Shown here: piece by piece, positions 35,660 to 43,178 of the stretch
Layout: the number at the start of each line of letters is the position of its first letter
Position numbering within the stretch: the stretch's first letter is position 1
Origin: Xiheimicrobium sp052034585
Lineage (GTDB): Bacteria > Myxococcota > Myxococcia > Myxococcales > Myxococcaceae
Assembly (NCBI GenBank): GCA_052034585.1
Contig: JBPOIJ010000039.1
Location: forward strand, 1 to 64,000
Direction of reading: 5' to 3'
DNA length: 64,000 nt
Position numbers and translations under genes: made by a program
The notes under the pieces: model-generated
What the model was told of the DNA's origin: nothing
What the model saw: the letters and a program-made list of their open reading frames with translations, nothing else
Database searches by the model: none

Positions 35660-37369
35660 TCAGAAGTCGAAGGGGCGAGAGACGGCGAGGCGAACGAGGT
35701 GTTGGGTGGTGACGAAGCCCTGGGTGTCGTTGCGGTACACGTTCCACGTGAGCGAGCTCGAGAAGCGGCCGACGCGCGCGGTGAGGCCCACGTTGGTCGT
35801 GACGGTGAAGAGCGGGCGGGCGTTGTCGAGCACCGTCCAACCCGACATCGCGCCGCCCTGCGCATCGAGCCACGGCAACACCGGCAGCACCAGGTTCGCC
35901 GAGAGCTGGGTCACCTCGCGCGCGGTGAGCGGTGGACCCAAGCTGAACGGAGACGCCGGAATGACCGAGTTGCCCCGCACGTGCCGCGCATCGACCGAGG
36001 CCATGCCGCGCCACACCAACACCTGCGCGCCGCCACCCAGCGAGAGCGCCTGCTCGTGGAGCGACGCGATGCCGCCCGAGGTGAGGTCGATGTAGTCGCG
36101 GAAGCCGTCGTCGTAGCCGACGAGCGCGTAGAGCTCCGAGCGGCCCCAGAGGCGAACCCGGCCCGTCAGCTTCCCGTGGTGCTCGGTGCGATTGCCGCCG
36201 CGGCCCATCGGCGCGCGCACCAAGGCCGTTCGGTAGTCCGCCTGCGCGTCGAAGCGCTCGAAGGCGACGGTCGAGGCCGCCACGCCGACGTCGAAGCTCC
36301 CCATCCACCCATCGGTGAGGCCCACGCAGTTCTGACAGTGCTGGCCCATGCCGCCGACGAAGGCGCCGGCCCGAATCGGCCCGAAGGCGCGCGCGTAGCC
36401 GAGCCGTCCCGTGCCGCCCGCGGTGGCGCCGGTCTGCGTCGTCGCAGTGGTGGTGGCGAACCCGACGTCACCCGCGGCGGAGACCGAGAGCTCGTGCGCC
36501 TCGAAGGGCTGCCAGGAGACGCCGGCGGTGGCTCCGCCTTGAGTGCCCGACGCGGCGTCGAAGCGCACGTCGGCCAGCCGCGCGCTCGCGTCCATGAAGA
36601 AGCGGCGCGTCCATCGCTGCTGGTGATTGAGCCGGAGCGTGCGGTCCACCATCGAGGTCGCCGCGCCCGGGAGCGGTACCACCAACTTGCTCCGGTCGAC
36701 GCTCTCGGCGGCCAACGAGGTGGTGTGCTGCGGGCCCGTCCACGAGCCGAGGAGCCCGACGCCCAGCCACTCGCCGATGAGCGAGCGTTGTTCCTGCGTC
36801 ACCCGAACCGTCGCGCTCAGCTGATGCGAGTCGAGCTGTTTGTAGAGCGTGGCAGCGAGCGTGCGGCGGACGTCTCCGAGCGGGGTGGTGGTGCCGTAGC
36901 CGGTGAAGTTCAGCTGCTCGACGTCGAGGCGCAGCCCAGGAAGGATCGCGAAGGGCTCGAGGTGCACGTTGGCGCCGACCGCGAGCGATTCCCGGCCGCC
37001 GAGGGTGGCGAGCGACTGCGGCCCGCCGTCGGTCAAGGTGCCCCGCGCGTAAAGCCGCAGCGGGAGCGCCCGCCGGGGAAACAAGCCGACCGAGACGTCG
37101 AGCGTCGCCGAGCGCCCGGAGACGAGCGCCCCTGCGTCGCCGAAGCCGTTCACGTTCACCGCTTGCAGCCCGGCGCCGAGCATCACCGCGTTCGGTCCGA
37201 AGGGCGTGCCCGCGTAGTGGAGCCCCAGGTTCTCGGCGATGATCAACGAGCGCGTCGAGCTCTTGCTCCCGTTCGGAGTGGTCGCCTCGAAGGTCTGCGC
37301 TTGGCCCTGCGCCGAGAGATCGCCGTACACGCCGGCCCTCAGCACGAGCGAGAGCACGAGCACGCTCAC
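35660..37369 (-). CDS. Predicted outer-membrane beta-barrel of the porin-cytochrome conduit
   Basis: A GTG at 37369 starts 569 residues, with a short signal-like segment (MSVLVLSLVLRAGVYG). The rest alternates polar and hydrophobic residues in many predicted strands (for example HQLSATVRVTQEQRS, SELYALVGYDDGF) and ends in Phe (AVSRPFDF), the C-terminal signature of outer-membrane barrels. A CQNC pair sits near residues 341-344. No sequence family is evident to me, but its position between two NHL lipoproteins and ahead of six cytochromes matches the porin of porin-cytochrome conduits (MtrB or Geobacter Omb/Ext types). It probably sheathes a multihaem cytochrome in the outer membrane. Confidence 0.78.
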   Translation of the reverse strand: MSVLVLSLVLRAGVYGDLSAQGQAQTFEATTPNGSKSSTRSLIIAENLGLHYAGTPFGPNAVMLGAGLQAVNVNGFGDAGALVSGRSATLDVSVGLFPRRALPLRLYARGTLTDGGPQSLATLGGRESLAVGANVHLEPFAILPGLRLDVEQLNFTGYGTTTPLGDVRRTLAATLYKQLDSHQLSATVRVTQEQRSLIGEWLGVGLLGSWTGPQHTTSLAAESVDRSKLVVPLPGAATSMVDRTLRLNHQQRWTRRFFMDASARLADVRFDAASGTQGGATAGVSWQPFEAHELSVSAAGDVGFATTTATTQTGATAGGTGRLGYARAFGPIRAGAFVGGMGQHCQNCVGLTDGWMGSFDVGVAASTVAFERFDAQADYRTALVRAPMGRGGNRTEHHGKLTGRVRLWGRSELYALVGYDDGFRDYIDLTSGGIASLHEQALSLGGGAQVLVWRGMASVDARHVRGNSVIPASPFSLGPPLTAREVTQLSANLVLPVLPWLDAQGGAMSGWTVLDNARPLFTVTTNVGLTARVGRFSSSLTWNVYRNDTQGFVTTQHLVRLAVSRPFDF

Positions 37370-37421
37370 TGGCGGGCTCCGCTCGTCGAAGGCATGGCGC
37401 TGCGGCGACTCATCGCTTCGA

Positions 37422-38447
37422 TCAGGCTCCGGGCGGCGAGGTGCTGTCCGCCGCGGTGGTGTTGATCAGCTCGTAGACCTCGACTCGAAAGTTGAGGCCG
37501 TTGGTGACGTAGATGCGGTTCTTCCCGTCGATGGCGATGCCGGCCGGGTTCGAGAGGAAGCCCGCCGAGTCGCCGCGCCCGCCGAAGAAGAGCAGCAGCT
37601 TCCCGTCGCGGTTGAAGATCTGCACGACGGAGAAGAAGGAGTCGACGACGTAGACGTTGCCGAAGGAATCGGTCGCCACGCCCTTGGGCTTGTCGAACTG
37701 GCCGAACTGATCACCCCGCTCGCCGAACTGCCGCACGAACTGACCCTCGCTGGCGGTGAGCTCCTGCACCCGCGCGTTCATCGTGTCGGCCACCAGCACG
37801 TTCCCCGCGGGCGTCACGGTGAGGAAGGTGGGGAAGAAGAGCTCCCCCGGGCCGTCGCCGCGCTTGCCGAGCGTCGCAAGGTGCTGGCCACTCGAGAGTT
37901 GGTAGACGTGAATCGCGTGGCTGCCGGCCGACGGCGTCGAGGTGTCGGTGACGAAGAGCTTGTCGTTGCCCGAGTCGACCGCGAGCCCGACCGGCCGCTC
38001 GCACTCCGGGAGCTCGAGCCGCCGCAGTGGCTTGCCGTCTCGCCCGATCTTGAGCGCTGCCTTGAGCTGGGGAATCACCACCCAGGCTGCGTCGCCTTCC
38101 ATCGCCACTCCGATGGGGATGCCGCCCAGCACTTCTTTCTCGACCCGCTGAACCGCGTTCTTCTCGACGTCGAAGAGGAAGAGCTGCGAGAGGCCCTGAT
38201 CAGTCACCGCCACCACTTCGCCACCCCTGCTGACCGCGACCCCAACGGGATGAAACAGCTGCGGAGGCGCCTCGGCCCCGGACAGCTTGCGGAAGAAGCG
38301 GGCGAGGCCTCCTTCGAAGTCCTGCGGGCCGGAGAGGCTGGTGAGGTAGCGGATCCGCTCGGTCGACGGCGGCGCAGGCCAGGCGACGTTCACCCGCTGG
38401 CTCGCACACCCGCTCATCAACAGCAGCAACAGCACCCGTTTCGACAT
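37422..38447 (-). CDS. NHL-repeat lipoprotein, first gene of the conduit operon
   Basis: The 341-residue protein has lipoprotein signal MSKRVLLLLLMSGCASQ. Six-bladed NHL propeller repeats fill residues about 60-325, including HPVGVAVSRGGEVVAVTDQG, GNVLVADTMNARVQEL, GNVYVVDSFFSVVQIF and NRIYVTNGLNFRVEVY. NHL propellers mediate protein contacts; similar lipoproteins occur in Geobacter conduit loci. It is separated by 52 bases from the barrel gene and by 351 bases from the divergent monohaem cytochrome gene, so the operon promoter probably lies upstream of 38447. Confidence 0.88.
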   Translation of the reverse strand: MSKRVLLLLLMSGCASQRVNVAWPAPPSTERIRYLTSLSGPQDFEGGLARFFRKLSGAEAPPQLFHPVGVAVSRGGEVVAVTDQGLSQLFLFDVEKNAVQRVEKEVLGGIPIGVAMEGDAAWVVIPQLKAALKIGRDGKPLRRLELPECERPVGLAVDSGNDKLFVTDTSTPSAGSHAIHVYQLSSGQHLATLGKRGDGPGELFFPTFLTVTPAGNVLVADTMNARVQELTASEGQFVRQFGERGDQFGQFDKPKGVATDSFGNVYVVDSFFSVVQIFNRDGKLLLFFGGRGDSAGFLSNPAGIAIDGKNRIYVTNGLNFRVEVYELINTTAADSTSPPGA

Positions 38448-38798
38448 GACCTGGCTCAGTCTTCAATCCCTGTGCCCCACCCGATGACCCGAACCCGGTC
38501 GGAGCGTGCAGAAGGTGCGTTCTCGCCGACCCTCGCGAAATTCTCACCACCGGTTTTCTCTCGACCGAACCAGTGATTGGACGCCGTGGTCAATGGTTGG
38601 GCCAATCGACGTTCGCGGCATCGGTGGGAGCCAGAAATGGGGGCCTCGGTGCTCCGGCGCGATGCGCTCCGATGATTCGGTCCATCAGCGCGACCCGTGG
38701 ATCGAAAAGTGTGCGCTTGAGCTTTCGGCCCGGTCCCGACGTCATGGCGCGCGTTGGACAACCACGGCGCGAACGCGCCTCACGAAGGCGGAGACGAC
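38448..38798. promoter_or_regulatory. Divergent promoter region between conduit operon and monohaem cytochrome
   Basis: This 351-base region separates two divergent genes and has no convincing coding frame. It is the only space for promoters of both the nine-gene operon and the cytochrome gene. A spaced inverted repeat, GATTGG at 38575-38580 and CCAATC at 38602-38607, could be an operator, but arms of six bases can arise by chance. A good ribosome site (GGAGACGAC) precedes the cytochrome ATG. Confidence 0.5.
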
Positions 38799-39167
38799 AT
38801 GAAGCGAATGATGATGGTGGCAGGGTTGATGGTGTCTGGAGCTGCGCTGGCCGGTGGCTTCGAGCTGAAGGGCGACGGAGCGAAGGGCGCCGAGAAGTAC
38901 AAGACGCTCTGCGTGTCGTGCCACGGCGAGAAGGGTGACGGAAACGGCCCGGCAGGCGCGGCGCTCACCCCGAAGCCGACGAACTTCACCGACGCCGCCA
39001 ACGCCGATCGGCTCACCGACGAGTACGTCTACAAGGTGATCAAGGACGGCGGCGCCGCCAACGGGAAGTCACCGCTGATGGTCGCCTGGGGCGCCTCGAT
39101 GAAGGACGACGAGCTGCGCAACGTCGCGGCCTACGTGCAGAAGTTCAAGCCCGCGAAGAAGAAGTAA
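38799..39167 (+). CDS. Small monohaem cytochrome c
   Basis: The ATG at 38799 follows GGAGACGAC. The 122-residue precursor has a signal peptide (MKRMMMVAGLMVSGAALAGG) and a single class I cytochrome c domain with CVSCHGEKGDGNGPAG. Possible distal ligands are in NGKSPLMVAWG, and the fold ends with DELRNVAAYVQKFKP. Such soluble periplasmic carriers shuttle electrons from inner-membrane quinol oxidoreductases. Being divergent from the conduit operon, it could be the periplasmic donor or acceptor for it; this is inference. Convergent with the next gene, with 5 bases between stops. Confidence 0.9.
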   Translation: MKRMMMVAGLMVSGAALAGGFELKGDGAKGAEKYKTLCVSCHGEKGDGNGPAGAALTPKPTNFTDAANADRLTDEYVYKVIKDGGAANGKSPLMVAWGASMKDDELRNVAAYVQKFKPAKKK

Positions 39168-39172
39168 GCGCG

Positions 39173-39799
39173 TCACTTCACCGGGGTGGCGCTCGGAGCG
39201 GGCGCCACGTCCGGAAGCTCGAGCGTGCCGAACACGATTCGTTCGAAGCTGCGCTTGAGCGTCGGGCTGGTGAAGCCGTCCATCGGCTGCGGGTTCTTGA
39301 TTCGAACCGTCATGCCGTTCGGCACCTCGGCGCGCGGAACCGCCGCCCACGTCTCGCCCGTCGCCGTCTTGAGCCGGAGGTAGGTGTAGACGCCCGCTTC
39401 GAGCCGCTCGAGCACCGAGCCTTCGAGCGTCGGAGTGGAGAGGGTCTTCGGCAGGCCCTTCGCGTGCGGGTTCTCCATCGCCGGAGCGGGTCCAGGCGTG
39501 GGCGCTGACGGCGCTGGGCTCGTCACCGTGCCGAAGGCGATGACCGGCCAGCTGCGCTTGAGCGTCTTGCTCTCGAAGTTCTGCATGAAGGCCTGCACCT
39601 CGATGGTGACGGTCGCGCCCTTCGTCAGCTCGAGCTGCGGTACCGCGGCCCACTGCTCGCCCTTGGCGGTCGAGACCTTGAGGTACGAGTAGCCGGCGGC
39701 GTCGACCTTCTCCGTCACTGGACCTTCGAGCCGCTGCTGGCCCTGCGCCAGGGCGGTGAGCGTCCACAGTGTGGCCAGACCGAATGCGCCGAGCTTCAT
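39173..39799 (-). CDS. Duplicated NrfJ-like periplasmic protein
   Basis: Start at ATG 39799 after a clear AGGAG ribosome site. The 208-residue product has a signal peptide (MKLGAFGLATLWTLTALAQG). The mature part is a tandem duplication of an about 75-residue unit. Copy one has YSYLKVSTAKGEQWAAVPQ and MQNFESKTLKRSW; copy two has YTYLRLKTATGETWAAVPR and MDGFTSPTLKRSF. This pattern resembles NrfJ-like proteins found beside cytochrome genes in Geobacter and related bacteria. The molecular function is not established. Its place next to a monohaem cytochrome and the conduit operon suggests a role in cytochrome function or maturation. Confidence 0.68.
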   Translation of the reverse strand: MKLGAFGLATLWTLTALAQGQQRLEGPVTEKVDAAGYSYLKVSTAKGEQWAAVPQLELTKGATVTIEVQAFMQNFESKTLKRSWPVIAFGTVTSPAPSAPTPGPAPAMENPHAKGLPKTLSTPTLEGSVLERLEAGVYTYLRLKTATGETWAAVPRAEVPNGMTVRIKNPQPMDGFTSPTLKRSFERIVFGTLELPDVAPAPSATPVK

Positions 39800-39960
39800 C
39801 GAGAACTCCTTCGAGGGGCACCCACGTTCACTTCGTTCGCCAAGGAAAAGCAAGGAGCGGACCGGAGGGGCCCTCGCATCGGGCTCGAGCAGCGCAAGCT
39901 GGAGACCGGCTCACCTTTTCGGGCAACACGTCGTCGGTGCGAACGGTAAGCAAGACCGCA

Positions 39961-41439
39961 TCATTCTTCCGGAGCACTCCACGTTCCCTTCGTCTCCCAT
40001 GGTGGGAACGAGGTGGCGCTCGCGAGTCGCTGGAGGAACTCCAGCAGCGAATTCGCGATGACCGTGAACGGTGGCTCGCCATCGCGGGTGGGGAGGAGGA
40101 GAACAGTTTCCGTCAGCACGCCTCGAACTCTTCGCCCTGTCCAGACGACCAACTGGCCGTCGGCGAGGTTGCCGATGACGAGGCCGAACTGCGTGACGCA
40201 CTCGATGTCCCCTGACCTGCTCGTGACGAGGGGAACCACTGGGCTGTTGGGGTCTCGCCAGTCGAGAGCGTCTTCGGACGCTGGCGGCGCGTGCATCGTC
40301 AAGGCCCCCTCGAACAGCACGCCCCGACCGAAGCGGCTCGAGAATCGACTGAGCAGGCCCGGGACGAGTGAACTGCTCCAGGCGGTGTTGGGCTGCGGAG
40401 GCTCGAACTGATACTTCGACGCGAGCTTGTCGAAGATCGCCTCGAGCGGAGATTCACCGATCGCCCAGGCCACGAGCGGAGACAACGAGCCGTCATCGAG
40501 TTGTTTCGCACCGAGGAAGCCCGAGAAGAGCGTCAACAGACGTGAGCTCTGCCGAACCTGTGCCGAACTCAGGCCCGCTGGGAGTGCCGCAGGAGCGATC
40601 GGAGCGTGGAGCCACTCCTCGAAGTCTTCACTGTTCCGCTCGAACTTGCTTGGTGAGACCTCGAGGTACGGAAACAACGTCGGGAGCCAGCCAGTGATGC
40701 GATCTCCGCCATACGCTCCCTTCGGCTTGTAGATCGATTGCCAGAAGCGTCGGTCCGGACGGCCCTGCGCAGACGCGATCAACTGCCCGAGGACCGGCTC
40801 GAGCCGCCGCGCCCACCACTGCAAGTCGAACTCGGCCAGCACCCGAAAACGGTCACGCAACCGCACCCAGTCGTCCGCAGTGCCGGTGAGCGTGACCGAG
40901 GGAATCCCGCAGATTCCAGCCAATTCGTAGTCGAAGAACCTGCTGAACGCAGACATCGTGGCGATGAGGTGTGCGAGGTGATCGTCGGGGGAGGTCGTCG
41001 AGAACCGTTCGGTCATCGCGGTGACCAGGCCAGCGTTCATCTGTGTTGCGATCGCGGCTCCAAACCGGTCGAGCACATCGGGCACTCTCTCGGCGTCGCC
41101 CATCGTCACCCTGAGCGTTCGCTGGCCCTCGAACTCGACGAAGCGCTTCCTGAGCTTCTCACCTTCGACGCTCAGGTGGATGCTGAAGCCCTGCAAGATC
41201 GCGAGCCAGACGGCGTCCGGCGAGAGGGCGAGGGGCCTGTGTTCTCCAAACGCAGTGTGGACGGTCACCACGAGTCCATTCATCCCGCCATGTGGCGCGA
41301 GCACGGCGGGCGCGACGCAGCGTTTGACGCCGTCACTCGTCGCCAAGACCTTCGCTTCGAGCAGGTCGTCGAGCGCGAGCTCCACCGGCAGCTTGCGATC
41401 GAGCACCGGAACGACTTCGTCGACGTCAAAGGTGATCAT
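39961..41439 (-). CDS. DUF4419 family protein
   Basis: The 492-residue cytoplasmic protein shows the DUF4419 pattern. This includes RPLALSPDAVWLAILQGF, a segment with RKRFVEFEGQRTL, then FSTTSPDDHLAHLIATMSAF, then CGIPSVTLTGTADDWVRLR, and FWQSIYKPKGAYGGDRITGW followed by LFPYL. The family is scattered in bacteria and fungi and has no known activity. Its conserved Trp, His and Asp residues suggest an enzyme or binding domain. The C-terminal 150 residues are less typical. It stands alone, divergent from the kinase gene at 41616. It begins MITFDVDEVVPVLD. Confidence 0.82.
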   Translation of the reverse strand: MITFDVDEVVPVLDRKLPVELALDDLLEAKVLATSDGVKRCVAPAVLAPHGGMNGLVVTVHTAFGEHRPLALSPDAVWLAILQGFSIHLSVEGEKLRKRFVEFEGQRTLRVTMGDAERVPDVLDRFGAAIATQMNAGLVTAMTERFSTTSPDDHLAHLIATMSAFSRFFDYELAGICGIPSVTLTGTADDWVRLRDRFRVLAEFDLQWWARRLEPVLGQLIASAQGRPDRRFWQSIYKPKGAYGGDRITGWLPTLFPYLEVSPSKFERNSEDFEEWLHAPIAPAALPAGLSSAQVRQSSRLLTLFSGFLGAKQLDDGSLSPLVAWAIGESPLEAIFDKLASKYQFEPPQPNTAWSSSLVPGLLSRFSSRFGRGVLFEGALTMHAPPASEDALDWRDPNSPVVPLVTSRSGDIECVTQFGLVIGNLADGQLVVWTGRRVRGVLTETVLLLPTRDGEPPFTVIANSLLEFLQRLASATSFPPWETKGTWSAPEE

Positions 41440-41615
41440 CTCGGCGCTCCTTCGGCAAGGCGAGCCTCACCTGAGAACCAAAGCCTGAACGCCGCGAGGC
41501 GTCGAGCCAAGGCTGCCTTGACGCAGTCGGAGGCCGCGGCGCCAACCGGACGGGCTGATCCGACGAATGGTGTACGCCGGGAGCAGCCGGGCTAGCGTTG
41601 GCCGCCGCGAGTCCG

Positions 41616-43157
41616 ATGAAGCCCGGGGACGAAACCATCAACGACTTCCGTGGTCCGTTGGGGCGCGACCCGCTCTTGGGCACGCGTGTCGACGACTACG
41701 AAGTGCAGTCCGTCATCGGCACCGGCGCCATGGGCATCGTGTACCGGGTGCAGCACGCCGTCATCGGCAAGCCCGCCGCGCTCAAGGTGCTCAAGCCCGA
41801 CTACGCCGACGACCCCGAGATGGTGCAGCGGCTGGTGCGAGAGGCACGCACGGTGAACGCCATTCGGCACCCCGGCATCGTCGACATCTTCGGCTTCGGC
41901 ACCTTGCCCAACGGCCAGCCCTACATCGTGATGGACCTGCTCGAGGGCGAGCCACTCGACGCCTGGGTGAAGCGAGAGGCGCCCGCGTCCTTCAAGAAGG
42001 TGGGGCCGATCCTCGACGAGATGCTGGGGGCGCTCCACGCCGCTCACCAGGTGGGCGTCATTCACCGCGACTTGAAGCCCGGCAACGTCTTCTACGAGAG
42101 CCACCCGGAAGCGCGCAGCCACGTGAAGATCATCGACTTCGGGCTCGCGCGGCAGGCCGATCGCGCCGGCGGCTCGGTGCGGCCCACCAACCCGGGCACC
42201 CTCATCGGCACCCCCGCCTTCATGGCGCCCGAGCAGGTGCTGGGCACGAAGGTGTACCCGGCGACCGACCTCTACGCGGTGGGCGGCATCGCCTACCAGA
42301 TGCTCACCGGTCGCATTCCCCACGAAGCGCCGAGCGCCATCGAAGTCATCAGCCAGAAGATGAAGTTCGACCCGGTGCCGCCGCGCCAGTGGGTGCCCTC
42401 CATCGACATCGACGTCGACAACTGGGTGATGATGCTGCTGGACCGCGAGCCGGAGCGCCGGCCCGAGAGCGCCGACGACGCCCGCAAGATGTTGCGGCGG
42501 CTCCTCGAAGGGCGCACCAAGTCCGAGCACAAGGGGGTCGACCACCACGCACGCTCGACGTCACCCTCGTCGCGCGGAGACGTCTCCACCGCCATCCTCT
42601 CCTCCCAGCCGCCCATCGCCTCGTCGAACTCGCCGGTGCCGCGCAAGGTGGGCCAGCAGACGCCTCCGCCCAAGAAGTCGGGCAACCAGCAGGTGCACCT
42701 GCCGCCCGCGGGCGGGGGCGTGGTGCCGAAGCGGCAATGGGCCGAAGCGAAGACGGTGCTCGTCGACCCGGTGCTCGCGCCGATTCCCAGCATCAGCGAC
42801 TCCAGCGTGCGCAGCACCGACCCGCTCAAGCAGCCGCTCCAGGTGGAGCGCCCCGGCAACGAGACGGTGCTCAACTCGCCCGACATTCACCCCGTCATGC
42901 TGCCCTTGCCGTCGACCGAACCGGACGAGGGCCTCAAGCGCACCGAGCGGGTCTCCACCATCGACACCGCGCCCGAAGGCAAAGCGGCCGTCGAGGCGTC
43001 GGGCAGCTCCGAGGAGTCGGGCCGGTTCGCTGGCGACGGTGAGGTGGCCGTCAGCGGGGAGAGCGACGTTCCCCGGTCGAAGACGCCCATCATCGTCGTC
43101 ACCATCGTGTTGGTGGCCATCATCGTCGCCGCGCTCCTCGTCCTCTTCATGCGCTGA
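41616..43157 (+). CDS. Ser/Thr protein kinase with C-terminal tail anchor
   Basis: I take the ATG at 41616 (MKPGDETINDF); a TTG at 41598 is in frame. The 513-residue protein has a kinase domain (about residues 25-290) with GTGAMGIVY, AALKVLKP, HRDLKPGNV, DFGLA and FMAPEQV, so it is probably active. A Ser/Pro-rich, likely disordered linker of about 190 residues follows. The very C-terminus is a hydrophobic helix (IIVVTIVLVAIIVAALLVLFMR), placing the kinase in the cytoplasm with no external domain. This differs from the two other kinases here, which have long tails. Twenty-one bases separate it from the metallopeptidase gene downstream. Confidence 0.9.
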   Translation: MKPGDETINDFRGPLGRDPLLGTRVDDYEVQSVIGTGAMGIVYRVQHAVIGKPAALKVLKPDYADDPEMVQRLVREARTVNAIRHPGIVDIFGFGTLPNGQPYIVMDLLEGEPLDAWVKREAPASFKKVGPILDEMLGALHAAHQVGVIHRDLKPGNVFYESHPEARSHVKIIDFGLARQADRAGGSVRPTNPGTLIGTPAFMAPEQVLGTKVYPATDLYAVGGIAYQMLTGRIPHEAPSAIEVISQKMKFDPVPPRQWVPSIDIDVDNWVMMLLDREPERRPESADDARKMLRRLLEGRTKSEHKGVDHHARSTSPSSRGDVSTAILSSQPPIASSNSPVPRKVGQQTPPPKKSGNQQVHLPPAGGGVVPKRQWAEAKTVLVDPVLAPIPSISDSSVRSTDPLKQPLQVERPGNETVLNSPDIHPVMLPLPSTEPDEGLKRTERVSTIDTAPEGKAAVEASGSSEESGRFAGDGEVAVSGESDVPRSKTPIIVVTIVLVAIIVAALLVLFMR

Positions 43158-43178
43158 GCGCTCCGCGCAGGAGTCTCC

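Noticed and set aside
38575..38607. Spaced inverted repeat GATTGG...CCAATC in the divergent cytochrome region
   Set aside because: Six-base arms 21 bases apart are expected by chance; kept only as a note under the intergenic feature.
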